Shown: positions 1-8,698, numbered from the stretch's first letter. The stretch: DNA of 64,000 nt from Hyphomicrobiales bacterium (GCA_930633525.1 CAKNFP010000001.1:3781501-3845500); one strand, 5' to 3'. A program made the numbers and translations. The notes: generated from the sequence alone by a model not told the origin.

Positions 1-352
1 GGCGGGCACCATAGACCATGAGATGTTCGAACACCGTGAGCTTCGGAAAGCCGCGAGCGATCTGGAACGTCCTGACAAGGCCGAGACGGGATATCTTGTG
101 CGGGCTCATCGTCTCGATGGCCTGCCCCATGAACGAGATCGACCCTGTATCGGCACGATAAAGCCCGGATATGACGTTGAACATCGTCGTCTTGCCGGCG
201 CCATTGGGGCCGATAAGGCCGGTCACGATGCCGGGCGTGACGTGGAAAGAGGCGCCATCCAACGCCTTGAGGCCGCCGAAGGACAACCGAACATTCTCCA
301 CGAGAAGTGGATATGCCGGTGCGCGCGGCCCTCTTAGCTCCTGTGTTTGCAT
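1..352 (-). CDS. livG: Branched-chain amino-acid-type ABC transporter ATP-binding protein (LivG-like), 3' end outside window
   Basis: The first 117 codons of an ABC ATPase are present; the rest lies beyond base 1. The protein begins MQTQELRGPRAP and then shows LVENVRLSFGGLKALDG, which is characteristic of the LivG class. It has a Walker A motif (GPNGAGKTT) near residue 47, followed by the Q-loop region (LGLVRTFQIAR). LivG proteins hydrolyse ATP on the cytoplasmic face of HAAT-family importers for branched-chain amino acids, amides or related solutes. The substrate cannot be told from this fragment. The gene lies 85 bases downstream of the TetR regulator on the same strand, so the two may be co-transcribed. 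The start ATG at 352 is preceded by a G-rich stretch. Confidence 0.85.
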   Translation of the reverse strand, partial: MQTQELRGPRAPAYPLLVENVRLSFGGLKALDGASFHVTPGIVTGLIGPNGAGKTTMFNVISGLYRADTGSISFMGQAIETMSPHKISRLGLVRTFQIARGFPKLTVFEHLMVYGAR

Positions 353-437
353 GGTCCCCCAACGTGTTCTTACCGCGCGCAGCACGCGCTGTGATTCTGA
401 CACTCGCGAAGTGCGTAGTTTGGGTATGCGCAGACTT

Positions 438-1088
438 CTAGTTTCGGGCGGCTCGCCGTATTGCCGGCGACGCCGCCACAACGGCATTGAATTCCCGCCT
501 CACCTGCCCCTTCCAGAATTGAAGCAATTCCTGGAAATAGGCGGGATCATCCTTGACGGTTGTCTGCGCAATCATCCCGCGGAACATGCACATGGTGGCA
601 TTCATCAAGACGAGAACCTGATCGACGCCGACGCCGGCCTGCGCCGCGAGCTCAGCCCAGACGGCATTGAGCGCCTCGTGGAACTCCTTGACGACCGGGA
701 CGATCTTCTCCCGAAATTCGGGATTATGCCGCGCCTCGGGAAGATACTCCATCGTCACATAAAACAGGCGATCATTCATTATTCGCCACAGATATTCGAC
801 AATTTCATCCGTAGAACTACCGGAAAACCGAATACCTTCGGCCATCTCGTGCAGACCGGAGGTCACCTTTCGAAGCATATACCCAACAGCTTCGACAATT
901 ATCTCCTCTTTAGAACTAAAATGATGCGTCAAGGCACCTCGGGATAGACCTGCACCCTCGGCAATTTCGGACGTAGACATGCGATAAAGACCACGATCAT
1001 GCAATAGATCGATGGTCGCATTGAGCAGCCTTTCCGATGTATCGGCGCTACGCTCCTGCTGGGTCCGGCGCTGCCTGCGAACTGCCAT
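438..1088 (-). CDS. TetR/AcrR family transcriptional regulator
   Basis: A 216-residue one-domain repressor. The N-terminal helix-turn-helix reads STSEIAEGAGLSRGALTHHF near residues 38-57, the standard TetR pattern, followed by KEEI. The C-terminal part is a helical ligand-binding and dimerisation domain with no recognisable ligand signature. I chose the ATG at 1088 (MAVRRQRRTQ) because GAGGGAG lies just upstream; an in-frame ATG at 1115 is possible but lacks such a site. The gene precedes the LivG-like ATPase on the same strand and may control that importer. A perfect inverted repeat typical of TetR operators lies 35 bases upstream of the start codon, which suggests autoregulation. Confidence 0.9.
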   Translation of the reverse strand: MAVRRQRRTQQERSADTSERLLNATIDLLHDRGLYRMSTSEIAEGAGLSRGALTHHFSSKEEIIVEAVGYMLRKVTSGLHEMAEGIRFSGSSTDEIVEYLWRIMNDRLFYVTMEYLPEARHNPEFREKIVPVVKEFHEALNAVWAELAAQAGVGVDQVLVLMNATMCMFRGMIAQTTVKDDPAYFQELLQFWKGQVRREFNAVVAASPAIRRAARN

Positions 1089-1122
1089 GGGTGCTCCCTC
1101 GACAGCATCAGGCATCGCAATT

Positions 1123-1146
1123 TACAAACAGTCAAGTATGTTTGTA
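1123..1146. promoter_or_regulatory. Probable TetR operator
   Basis: TACAAACA and TGTTTGTA form a perfect 8-base inverted repeat separated by 8 bases (GTCAAGTA). This 24-base layout matches known AcrR/TetR-family operators. It sits directly upstream of the TetR gene, so autorepression is the likely use; it could also act on a promoter reading the other way, but no gene follows on the plus strand. Confidence 0.6.
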
Positions 1147-1524
1147 CACACGTGCCTGTTTATAATTGTGCCTGCCACCGCATATTTTGCCTAAGAAATG
1201 CGCAAATTTGTCGTCCCGCACCATCATCGCTCACCCTCTTCTCCTGGCCGGCATTGTTGATTCCATGCGTTAGGCCCGTCCCTGAGCATCGGCGGGGTTG
1301 AGCAATTTTTAGTTCCATTTTCGGTCAGGAATTTCGTATTTTCTGCTTCCAGGGTGCACCGAAAACAGCATTGATGACCACGCGCACACCAATCCAGCCA
1401 AACCGCATGACGAGACGGCAACGACCATGGGCCCGTGCCATGCAGGCCCGATCGCCTTCTTTTGATGCACAAAGCGTGTGGCCAAGGATGTTGACAGTTG
1501 GGTCAGTGTGGGCGGAGCCCCCCA
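1147..1524. other. Intergenic stretch without a supported gene
   Basis: About 380 bases between the TetR operator and the terminator of the dehydratase operon. Several short open frames exist on both strands but none has a convincing ribosome binding site or a recognisable protein. The first 60 bases are AT-richer and may carry the promoter of the TetR gene. Confidence 0.5.
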
Positions 1525-1556
1525 GAAAAGCAAAGAGCCGGCCCCTTGGCCGGCTC
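1525..1556 (-). terminator. Rho-independent terminator of the sugar-acid operon
   Basis: GAGCCGGCC and GGCCGGCTC form a perfect 9-base stem with a 4-base loop. On the minus strand the stem is followed by TTTGCTTTTC. It lies about 65 bases past the stop codon of the dehydratase gene, at the right place to end the operon that starts with dctQ. Confidence 0.8.
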
Positions 1557-1621
1557 CCGCTGAACGTATGGCGCAATCCCAGGGAAGCCCGACAGAGGCC
1601 CTCCATACGGGAATGGAGCGC

Positions 1622-2794
1622 CTACCAATCCACGATCGTGCCATCTCCAAGGACAGCATTCTGTGCGTGGTAGACTTCCTTCTTGAAGGGGTATTTCGCC
1701 GCCACGGCTTCATTGACCTCAAGGCCAAGTCCCGGTCGCTCCGGCACCATCCAGGCGCTGTCGACGCGCTGGATCGGGCTCTCCACCACCTCGTCGTACC
1801 ACGGCACCGAACCTGTCATCTCCTCCTGGATGACAAAATTCGGCGTTGCGATATCAAAATGAAGCGCTGTCACGCCCGCAATCGGACCGAGTGGATTGTG
1901 TGGCGCGATGCCGACACCGGCGGTTTCCGCAGCCGCCGCGATCTTGCGCGCCTCCCACAGCCCGCCGGTATGAGCAATGTCCGGTTGCGCGATATGAAGG
2001 GCGCGCATGTGAAACAGCGGCTCGAACTCGGCGCGGCCGATCAGCCGCTCGCCAGTCGCAACCGGCACGGTCGACTGGCGCGTAATTTCGCGCATGAGCT
2101 GCGGATCGAACGGAGGGACCGGCTCCTCGACGAAGAGCGGGCGCCCCGGCGCCAGCACCCGGATATAGTCCAGGGCGGCCGCAACACTCGCGGGACGGCC
2201 GTGGAAATCGATCATGATCTCCACCTCGTCGCCGACAGCCTCGCGCAGACCCATCATCAGTTTCTCGACATGGTCCACGTTGCGGATTGTCGTGGTGTAG
2301 TGCGTGTAGGGAATGAAAACGACCTTCAGGGCACGATAGCCCCTCTCCACGACAGCGAGCGCGCTCTCCACGAGGCTCGCTACCTCCATCGTCTCGTAGA
2401 CCGACTTCATGTCCCCAAGACCGAGATGCGTATAGACTGGCACCTTGTCGCGCGTCTTGCCGCCCAGCAGGCGCCAGACCGGGACACCAAGATCCTTGCC
2501 GAGAATATCCCACAAGGCGACCTCGATCCCGGAAATGGCCGACGCGCCGATCGATCCCATTTTCCAGAAGCCATGCTTGTGCATGATGCGCACGGCTTGC
2601 TCGATGTCGCGCGGATCCTTGCCCACCAAGAGCGGCTCGATGTCCTCCACGGCGCCGACCACGGCACGCGTCTTCCATTCGAGCGTCGCCTCGCCCCAGC
2701 CATAAAGGCCCGGCGTGTCAGTCTCGACCTTCACGAAGACCCAGTTGCGCATCTCGGCATTGACGACTGTCGTCTTGATGGCGGTAATCTTCAC
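1622..2794 (-). CDS. Mandelate racemase/enolase-superfamily sugar-acid dehydratase, D-galactonate dehydratase-like
   Basis: A 390-residue enolase-superfamily enzyme, close in length and layout to DgoD, which dehydrates D-galactonate to 2-dehydro-3-deoxygalactonate using Mg2+. Visible signatures are the N-terminal capping domain (MKITAIKTTVVNAEMRNWVFVKVET), IMIDFHGR with the first metal-ligand Asp and a His near residue 190, PLFVEEPVPP with the second ligand, VATGER with the third, QPDIAHTGG, and APHNPLGP with the barrel His. These match the galactonate/gluconate dehydratase branch. The exact sugar acid is not decided by sequence. It is the last gene of the operon dctQ-dctM-dctP-dehydratase, so the transporter probably imports its substrate. 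Confidence 0.85.
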   Translation of the reverse strand: MKITAIKTTVVNAEMRNWVFVKVETDTPGLYGWGEATLEWKTRAVVGAVEDIEPLLVGKDPRDIEQAVRIMHKHGFWKMGSIGASAISGIEVALWDILGKDLGVPVWRLLGGKTRDKVPVYTHLGLGDMKSVYETMEVASLVESALAVVERGYRALKVVFIPYTHYTTTIRNVDHVEKLMMGLREAVGDEVEIMIDFHGRPASVAAALDYIRVLAPGRPLFVEEPVPPFDPQLMREITRQSTVPVATGERLIGRAEFEPLFHMRALHIAQPDIAHTGGLWEARKIAAAAETAGVGIAPHNPLGPIAGVTALHFDIATPNFVIQEEMTGSVPWYDEVVESPIQRVDSAWMVPERPGLGLEVNEAVAAKYPFKKEVYHAQNAVLGDGTIVDW

Positions 2795-2856
2795 GTGGAT
2801 TTCCTTCGCGCTGAGGAAATGCCCCGCCGGGCATTTCCTCCTGACAATTATATCAA

Positions 2857-3873
2857 TTACTTCTTGCGAACTTCCGCGACTTGCGCGTTCAGGCCATCGA
2901 TCATGTCCTTCCCGATCGACGCAGCGTATTTCTCGTAGAGCGGTGCGAGGCGCTTGCGCATGTCATCCAGGGTGGCGGGATCGACATCATTGATAGCCAT
3001 GCCATCCTTCTGCAGCTTCGCATAGGCCTGATCAGCGCGCTTGCCCATCTCCTCGCGTTGAATCACCTTGGCCTCATTGGCACAGGCCTGGATGATCTTT
3101 TGCTCATCGGCCGAAAGCTTGTCCCACAGAGCTTTCGAATAGACGACCATCAGGGCGCTATAGACGTGATTTGTCCGCGACAAATACTTCTGGACATCGG
3201 AGAGCTGCGCATCACTGATCGTGAGCACCGGATTTTCCTGCCCGTCGATCGCCCCGGTTTCCAGCGCCGGGAAAACTTCACCCCAGCTCATCGGGATGGG
3301 ATTGGCCCCGAGTGTCGAGAAGGCATCGATAAAGATGTTGTTCTGGATGACACGCAGGCGAATACCACGCAGATCGTCGACCGCTTTGATAGGCCGCTTG
3401 GAATTGGTGATCTGCCGGAAGCCATAGTCCCAGAACGACAGATTGACGAGCCCGCGGGCCGGCATCAAATCCGACACCGTCTTGCCAAAGGGCCCATCAA
3501 GTACAGCCAGGGCTTCGTCCCGGTTGTTGAAGAGGAACGGCAGGTCGAACACTCCCAACTTCGGTTCCAACCCGACCAGCGGCGAGGTCGTCGTAGTGAA
3601 CATGTCGAGGGTGCCGGCGCGCGCCGCCTGGCTCATCTCCTGATCGCCGCCGAGCGCCGCATTGTAGATGCCCTGGATCTTGATCTTGCCATCGCTCTGC
3701 TTGGCAGCACAGGCCGCCATTGCCTTGATCGCGATCCCGTTGGGATGTTCGGGAGACAATGTACTGCCCACGCGGATCGAGCGATCCTGCACCTGGGCTG
3801 ACGCACCACCTCCGAGAGGCATCGCAACCGCAAGCACGCCCGCCAGAACTGCGAATGTCTTATTCCTGAGCAT
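2857..3873 (-). CDS. dctP: TRAP transporter substrate-binding protein (DctP family)
   Basis: A 338-residue periplasmic solute receptor. The start ATG at 3873 has GGAGGAA eight bases upstream, better than an in-frame start 12 codons earlier. A signal peptide (NKTFAVLAGVLAVAMPLGGGASAQ) is cleaved after about residue 26. The mature protein has DctP hallmarks: IRVGSTLSPEHPN, DMFTTTTSPL, the conserved Arg region LRGIRLRVIQN that contacts the substrate carboxylate, and SWGEVFPALETGAIDGQENP. It delivers an organic or sugar acid to DctQM. It lies between dctM (39 bases upstream) and the dehydratase gene, which points to a sugar acid such as an aldonate or uronate. Confidence 0.92.
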   Translation of the reverse strand: MLRNKTFAVLAGVLAVAMPLGGGASAQVQDRSIRVGSTLSPEHPNGIAIKAMAACAAKQSDGKIKIQGIYNAALGGDQEMSQAARAGTLDMFTTTTSPLVGLEPKLGVFDLPFLFNNRDEALAVLDGPFGKTVSDLMPARGLVNLSFWDYGFRQITNSKRPIKAVDDLRGIRLRVIQNNIFIDAFSTLGANPIPMSWGEVFPALETGAIDGQENPVLTISDAQLSDVQKYLSRTNHVYSALMVVYSKALWDKLSADEQKIIQACANEAKVIQREEMGKRADQAYAKLQKDGMAINDVDPATLDDMRKRLAPLYEKYAASIGKDMIDGLNAQVAEVRKK

Positions 3874-3912
3874 TATAGTATTTCCTCCAATTTTTCGTAT
3901 TCTGAGCAATAT

Positions 3913-5199
3913 TCACCGCCCGCGCAGCCACCGCAGCGGCTCGAGGACGAGTTCGGGGAACAACACCAGCAGCACGACGACCAGGCATTGCGCCAGCAGG
4001 AACGGCCATATCCCAACCATCACCCGCTTCATGGAGACGTTGCCGACGCCGCACACCACGTTCAGCACAATGCCCACGGGCGGCGTGATCAGGCCGATCG
4101 CATTGACCATGATGAACAGCACGCCGAAGTAGACGGGATTGATTCCCACCTCCCTGACCAGCGGCATAAGGATTGGCGTGAGTATGAGAACGGTGGGATT
4201 AAAGTCGAGCGCCGTTCCGATCAGGAAGACGAGGAACATCACGACCAGCAGGAAAATGGTCTGATTTTCCTTGAACGGCCCCAGGAATTCGCTGAATTGC
4301 GCAGGAATATCCGCCTGGGCTATCAGCCACGCTGAAATTGTCGCCGATGCAACGAGGAACATCACAATCGCCGTCATCTTCGCCGCGGCCAGGAATATCG
4401 GGAACAGCTGCGGTATCGTGATCTCGTGATAGACGAATAATCCGACAAGCATTGCATAGACCGCTGCCGTCACCGCCGCCTCCGTCGGCGTCACGATGCC
4501 GAAGCGGATGCCACCGAGTACGATGACAGGCATCATGAGGGCAAAGATGCCATCGATGCCTGCCTGCGCGCGCTCCTTCCAGCTCGCCTTGGGCAACAGC
4601 TTCAGATTGGTCTCGCCCCGCACGACCAGCGCCCATGCGACAACCAGGGACAGCGCCATCAGGAGCCCAGGCACAACGCCGCCCAGGAAGAGCTGTGTGA
4701 TCGACACATTGGCGGCCACGCCGAAAACGATGAAGCCGACCGATGGCGGAATGACCGGCGCAATGATGCCGCCGGCCGCAATCAGACCGGCGGACCGGCC
4801 GGTGTCATAGCCCGACGAGCGCATCATCGGCAGCAGGAACGCCGCGAGTGCCGCGGTATCGGCCGCCGCAGATCCCGACAGGGATGCCAATATGATCGCC
4901 GCGAAGATCACGACATAGCCGAGGCCGCCATGGTGGTGACCCACGAACGACATGGCGAAATGCACGATGCGGCGGGACAAACCGCCAGCATTCATGAGCT
5001 CGCCCGCCAGCAGAAAGAAGGGAATCGCCAGAAGCTGAAAGTTGTCGGACCCCGTCACGAGATTCTGCGCGATGATCTGCGCATTGAACAACCCAAGCTG
5101 GAGCATCAGGGCGACGCTGCAGATGATGAGGGCGAAGGAAACCGGCACACCAACGGCCAGGGCCGCGCAGAGCGCGACGATAAAGACTGTGACTGTCAA
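3913..5199 (-). CDS. dctM: TRAP transporter large permease (DctM family)
   Basis: A 428-residue integral membrane protein with about 12 hydrophobic segments, the normal size for DctM. The reading frame extends further upstream, but that part overlaps dctQ and is not DctM. The best start is a TTG at 5199 (MTVTVFIVALCAALAVGVP) overlapping the dctQ stop codon, with AAGGGCGG before it. Typical motifs are ATSAAAASLSG-like AIILASLSGSAAADTAALAAFLLP, IIPPSVGFIVFG and LITPPVGIVLNVVCG. DctM is the channel-forming half of a Na+-driven secondary importer. Translational coupling to dctQ is expected. Confidence 0.92.
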   Translation of the reverse strand: MTVTVFIVALCAALAVGVPVSFALIICSVALMLQLGLFNAQIIAQNLVTGSDNFQLLAIPFFLLAGELMNAGGLSRRIVHFAMSFVGHHHGGLGYVVIFAAIILASLSGSAAADTAALAAFLLPMMRSSGYDTGRSAGLIAAGGIIAPVIPPSVGFIVFGVAANVSITQLFLGGVVPGLLMALSLVVAWALVVRGETNLKLLPKASWKERAQAGIDGIFALMMPVIVLGGIRFGIVTPTEAAVTAAVYAMLVGLFVYHEITIPQLFPIFLAAAKMTAIVMFLVASATISAWLIAQADIPAQFSEFLGPFKENQTIFLLVVMFLVFLIGTALDFNPTVLILTPILMPLVREVGINPVYFGVLFIMVNAIGLITPPVGIVLNVVCGVGNVSMKRVMVGIWPFLLAQCLVVVLLVLFPELVLEPLRWLRGR

Positions 5200-5738
5200 T
5201 CGAGCCGCCCTTTGGTTTCGGCGATAACCTGGTCTTCCTCCGTCTCGGCAAAGACCGCGAGTTCGTGCTCGGTCATTTCGCCGCGTGCAAGACGCACCAG
5301 CCGCCAGGTCGAGGACATCGCCATCAGCACGGCCGAGAATACCGCCACACCGTGAACATAGACGAGGGATGCGCCCAGGATGGGCGAGGTTACCGACGCG
5401 TTGACCTGCCAAGTCAGCACCCCGCCCCATATGAGAAGCAGGCAGCAGCCGAGTATCAGCACCTCGGACAGGGCCATCAGCCCCGGCCACGCGCTCTTCG
5501 GAAAGGAGGTGATGACGAATTTCATGCCGAGATGCAGCGATTGCCGATGCGCGACCGCGGCTCCGATGAAGGTGAGCCACACGAACATGAAGCGCGGCAA
5601 CTCGTCCGCCACGTGAATGCTGTAGTCGAAGACATAGCGGGCGACAGCATTCGCAAAGACGAGCGCAACCATTCCCGCGAGAAGGACCACCAGCAGCAGG
5701 TCAAGCGCCCGGTAAAGAAGATCGAGGAATTTTTGCAT
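5196..5738 (-). CDS. dctQ: TRAP transporter small permease (DctQ family)
   Basis: A 180-residue membrane protein with four predicted transmembrane segments: around residues 10-32, 45-65, 90-110 and 127-148. The pattern FANAVARYVFDYSIHVADELPRFMFVWLTFIGAA is typical of DctQ. The acidic C-terminal tail is cytoplasmic. It pairs with DctM, whose gene overlaps it by four bases. This is the first gene of the operon and faces the GntR gene across a 147-base divergent intergenic region containing a probable GntR operator. Confidence 0.9.
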   Translation of the reverse strand: MQKFLDLLYRALDLLLVVLLAGMVALVFANAVARYVFDYSIHVADELPRFMFVWLTFIGAAVAHRQSLHLGMKFVITSFPKSAWPGLMALSEVLILGCCLLLIWGGVLTWQVNASVTSPILGASLVYVHGVAVFSAVLMAMSSTWRLVRLARGEMTEHELAVFAETEEDQVIAETKGRLD

Positions 5739-5831
5739 AACTCCGGCCTGGCGTCAGACGTCAGCTGGCGCCGTGGCCCATCCTCCCTTGTTGGTGAACT
5801 CGCGGTCTGGCCGTTTTTTTCGTTCGCACAG

Positions 5832-5861
5832 AGTTGTCATACACCTTACGACATGGCAACT
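5832..5861. promoter_or_regulatory. Probable GntR operator and divergent promoter region
   Basis: AGTTGTCAT and ATGGCAACT form an inverted repeat with one mismatch in nine, separated by 12 bases. It lies between the divergent dctQ and GntR genes, the usual place for a FadR-type operator. A possible promoter for the GntR gene overlaps it (TTACGA at 5846, TATAAA at 5868, spacer 16). The site covers an alternative ATG at 5853, which argues that translation of the regulator starts further on. Confidence 0.4.
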
Positions 5862-5885
5862 AGGCAATATAAAGTTTTTTTCGGG

Positions 5886-6647
5886 ATGCTTGGTGTGAAA
5901 CTCGAAGCTGTCGCTCCCCGGATCGGGTTGGTCGGCGATGCGGTCCAGCGGCTGGAGACTTCTATCCGCCAGGGCATGCCGGCTGGCTCTCGCCTCCCGT
6001 CGGAAGCGGAGATCGCGCGGCAATTGCAGGTAAGCCGGCCTGTCGTGCGGGAGGCTCTGGCCTTCCTGCGCGCGGACGGTCTGGTGGAAAGCCGCCAGGG
6101 TCAGGGTCTCTTCGTGGCCGACCAGAAGGTGCTACGCATCCGAATCGGAGATCTCAACGCCTCGCAGGAAGGGCTGCTCGACCTCCTTGAGGTTCGCCGC
6201 GGAGTCGAGAGCGAGACCGCGAGACTGGCGGCGGAGCGCAGAACCCCTGAGGATATCGCGGTTCTTCAGACGGCGCTCGATGCCATGGCGAAAGCCGAGG
6301 CCGAAGGACGCGACGGCGTGGATGAGGATCTCGCTTTTCACCTCGCCATCGCGCGCATCAGCCGCAACCAGGTCCTCATCAAGATCATTCATTTCTGGTC
6401 GGAGCCCCTGCGCGACGCCATCGCCTTCCTGCGCGATGACGACACGAAGACCGAGGCGATCGTGATGACGCGACAGGACAGGCATGCCGAAATTTTCCGT
6501 CTCATCGCCGCTGGCGACGCGGAGGGCGCGCATCGCGCGATGATGGACCACATGAAGGAGACCCTGCACAGGTTCCGTTCGCACAGCGCGGAAGAGAACG
6601 ATGAGCGTTGCAGAATTGCACTAGCCGGCAACAACGAGACGTCGTAG
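5886..6647 (+). CDS. GntR family (FadR subfamily) transcriptional regulator
   Basis: A 253-residue regulator with an N-terminal winged helix (GMPAGSRLPSEAEIARQLQVSRPVVREALAFLRADGLVESRQGQGLFV) and a C-terminal FCD effector domain (LLEVRRGVESETARLAAERR, DLAFHLAIARISRN, RHAEIFRLIAAGDAEGAHRAMMDHM). The FCD Asp and His residues that bind a metal are present. FadR-type GntR proteins next to sugar-acid operons are usually repressors relieved by a pathway intermediate. The start is uncertain: ATG 5886 gives the usual short N-terminus, while ATG 5853 lies inside the probable operator. Neither has a strong ribosome binding site. It very likely regulates the divergent dctQMP-dehydratase operon. Confidence 0.88.
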   Translation: MLGVKLEAVAPRIGLVGDAVQRLETSIRQGMPAGSRLPSEAEIARQLQVSRPVVREALAFLRADGLVESRQGQGLFVADQKVLRIRIGDLNASQEGLLDLLEVRRGVESETARLAAERRTPEDIAVLQTALDAMAKAEAEGRDGVDEDLAFHLAIARISRNQVLIKIIHFWSEPLRDAIAFLRDDDTKTEAIVMTRQDRHAEIFRLIAAGDAEGAHRAMMDHMKETLHRFRSHSAEENDERCRIALAGNNETS

Positions 6648-6818
6648 GAGACGGGCCGGATTTTTCGGACACTCATGTCCACCGCGAGAAAGGGCAAGGC
6701 CATGTCTGCGACCTTCCGCCCGGTCAGGGCCTCTTACTGATCATCATCCGGTCCTTCGCGACCGTTGCCTGACCACGCGCGCCTGTCGAGGCAGCGCGCA
6801 TTCTCGCTTGAAATCATC

Positions 6819-7967
6819 ATGGGCACTTCATTCGACGCGGCCGCCAACGCGCGCGTCCGCATCTTTGCCTCATCCACGTCGTGGATCGAGGGCGCTGCCG
6901 TGCGGCAGCTCGAACAAGCGGCAGAACGCAACGGCGTCACAGCCGTCGCCGGCATGCCGGATCTCCACCCCGGTCATCACGGGCCGGTCGGCTGCGCGGT
7001 TCTCACGCAGGGTATTGTCCATCCGGATATCATCGGCACGGATATCGGCTGCGGCATGCAGCTCTGGAACCTCGACCTCGCCGAGCGCCGCCTCAAGATC
7101 GACAAGGCGGTCGAACGGTTTGCCGCTCTAGAGGGCCCCTGGCAGGGCGACGCGCCGGGCCTTGCCGCCGCAGAGGGCATCGACGATGGCGGCTTTGCAG
7201 GCAGCCTCGGCACTGTCGGCGGCGGTAACCACTTCTGCGAACTGCAGGCCGTTGCCGAAATCGTCGACCTCCAGCGGGCCCGCGGCGCCGGGCTCGAGGC
7301 GGGCGCCCTCGCGCTGCTCATCCACTCGGGCTCGCGCGGGCTCGGTGCCGCCACTCTGGCCAAGCACCATGCCGGTGGCACGGAGGGCCTGCCGCTGGCC
7401 GAAGGCGGTGAGGCCTATCTCGCCGCCCACGACAATGCGGTCGCCTTCGCCCGGCTCAACCGGCGTGTCATCGCCGCCCGCGCCATCGCGGCGCTGCGCT
7501 GCGACGGAACACTGATGGTCGACAGCCCGCATAATCTGGCCGAGCGTGTCGACCATGCAGTGCTTCACCGCAAGGGCGCTGCTTCGGCCGACCGGGGGCT
7601 CGTGCCGGTGCCGGGGTCACGGGGGGCGTTTACCTATCTCGTCGCACCCTTGCCGCCGCCGCCCGGAACCATCCGGTCGATCGCCCATGGCGCTGGCCGC
7701 CGCCATGACCGCGCCTCGATGGAACGGCGGGTCAGAAAGCAGCCCGGCGACCTCGCTCGCCTCACCCGCAATGCGTTCGGCGGGCGCATCCTGTGTTCCG
7801 ACCGGCGCCTTCTCGTGGAGGAGGCTCCCGAGGCCTATAAGGATATTGAGCGCGTGATCGACGATATGGTGAACCATGCCATGGTCAGCGTGGTCGCTAT
7901 CCTACGGCCGGTCATCACGTTCAAGACCATGCGCGAAGCCCGCCCCCAGAACAGGAGGGCTTCGTGA
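6819..7967 (+). CDS. rtcB: RtcB family RNA ligase (RtcB2 type)
   Basis: A 382-residue 3'-phosphate RNA ligase. The metal/GTP site motifs of RtcB are all visible: GMPDLHPGHHGPVG, GTDIGCGM with the Mn-binding Cys at residue 78, GTVGGGNHFCEL near 140, HSGSRGLG near 170, and the guanylated-His motif AHGAGRRHDRASM near 290. RtcB joins 2',3'-cyclic phosphate or 3'-phosphate ends to 5'-hydroxyl ends in a GTP/Mn-dependent reaction. It is a little shorter than housekeeping RtcB and is directly followed by prfH (stop and start overlap by one base), which is the mark of the RtcB2-PrfH operon. In that system RtcB2 reseals 16S rRNA cut in the decoding centre. The ATG at 6819 lacks a clear ribosome binding site. 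Confidence 0.92.
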   Translation: MGTSFDAAANARVRIFASSTSWIEGAAVRQLEQAAERNGVTAVAGMPDLHPGHHGPVGCAVLTQGIVHPDIIGTDIGCGMQLWNLDLAERRLKIDKAVERFAALEGPWQGDAPGLAAAEGIDDGGFAGSLGTVGGGNHFCELQAVAEIVDLQRARGAGLEAGALALLIHSGSRGLGAATLAKHHAGGTEGLPLAEGGEAYLAAHDNAVAFARLNRRVIAARAIAALRCDGTLMVDSPHNLAERVDHAVLHRKGAASADRGLVPVPGSRGAFTYLVAPLPPPPGTIRSIAHGAGRRHDRASMERRVRKQPGDLARLTRNAFGGRILCSDRRLLVEEAPEAYKDIERVIDDMVNHAMVSVVAILRPVITFKTMREARPQNRRAS

Positions 7968-8587
7968 TGGGCGGACTTGTTCTCTGTATCTCGGCGGGGC
8001 GCGGACCGGCGGAATGCCGGCAGGGCGTGGCGGCCGTCGCTGCCTGCATGCGCGAGGAAGCGCTTGAACGGGGGCTCGCGTTCAGTCGCGAGGCCGATGA
8101 AGCCTTGCCGGCTTCCCTTCTCCTGTCCGTTGACGGCATGGGTGCGGAAACCTTTGCCCGGTCGTGGGAGGGAGGCGTGCGATGGATCGCAAGAAGCGCC
8201 CTTCGGCCGGGGCATCGGCGCAAGAACTGGTTCATCGCCGTGCGACGAATGGCGGCCGCTCCGGAACTGCCACCCGTCGCGGACGCCGATCTACGCTTCG
8301 AGGCGCTGCGTGCCGGGGGGCCGGGCGGGCAACACCAGAACCGGACAGAAAGCGCGGTGCGCGTGGTGCACCTGCCGACCGGCATAGCCGTGGTCGCCCG
8401 CGACGAACGCTCGCAGCACCGCAACAAATCGCTTGCTGTCGCAAGGCTGCGCGCATTGCTCGCGGCGGTGCATGAGCGCGATCGTGACGCGGCCCGGTTT
8501 CGCGACTGGCTCGCCCGCATATCGGTTGAGCGTGGCAATGCCGTTCGCACCCTTCGCGACACCCCGGAAGGTCCACGATTCGCGTAA
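7967..8587 (+). CDS. prfH: Peptide chain release factor homologue PrfH
   Basis: A 206-residue class I release-factor-like protein. The N-terminal segment LCISAGRGPAECRQGVAAVAACM is typical of PrfH, and the peptidyl-tRNA hydrolysis motif GGQ sits in AGGPGGQHQNRTESAVR near residue 117. It lacks the codon-recognition domain 2 of RF1/RF2. Known PrfH proteins recognise ribosomes whose 16S rRNA is cleaved in the decoding centre, release the nascent chain, and let RtcB2 repair the rRNA. The start is ATG 7967 or GTG 7964; AGGAGG at 7953 favours ATG. It forms a TGATG junction with rtcB, so translation is coupled. Confidence 0.92.
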   Translation: MGGLVLCISAGRGPAECRQGVAAVAACMREEALERGLAFSREADEALPASLLLSVDGMGAETFARSWEGGVRWIARSALRPGHRRKNWFIAVRRMAAAPELPPVADADLRFEALRAGGPGGQHQNRTESAVRVVHLPTGIAVVARDERSQHRNKSLAVARLRALLAAVHERDRDAARFRDWLARISVERGNAVRTLRDTPEGPRFA

Positions 8588-8652
8588 GGCCGAAGATGTC
8601 CCCCCGCTCCGACGACGACCCTTTCAATTTCCAATGAAGAAGGAGAAGAGCA

Positions 8653-8694
8653 ATGAAGACCCGCCGTCCCATCGACGACATGGCCTCCTTTTGA
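8653..8694 (+). CDS. Possible 13-codon leader peptide
   Basis: A minimal open frame [13 protein letters not shown] with a good ribosome binding site (AAGGAG about 9 bases before the ATG). It ends four bases before the ATG of the SEC-C mini-gene. It could be a leader that couples translation to the downstream frame, or chance. No known leader family is recognised. Confidence 0.25.
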   Translation: MKTRRPIDDMASF

Positions 8695-8698
8695 GATC

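Noticed and set aside
1478..2938. 486-residue plus-strand frame opposite the dehydratase
   Set aside because: Arg/His-rich composition without motifs; the minus-strand enzyme is complete and well conserved.
5200..5580. N-terminal extension of DctM to 555 residues
   Set aside because: This part overlaps dctQ in another frame and is Arg/His-rich; DctM normally has about 428 residues.
5265..5885. N-terminal extension of the GntR frame to 460 residues
   Set aside because: It runs antisense through dctQ and the divergent intergenic region; the domain starts after 5886.
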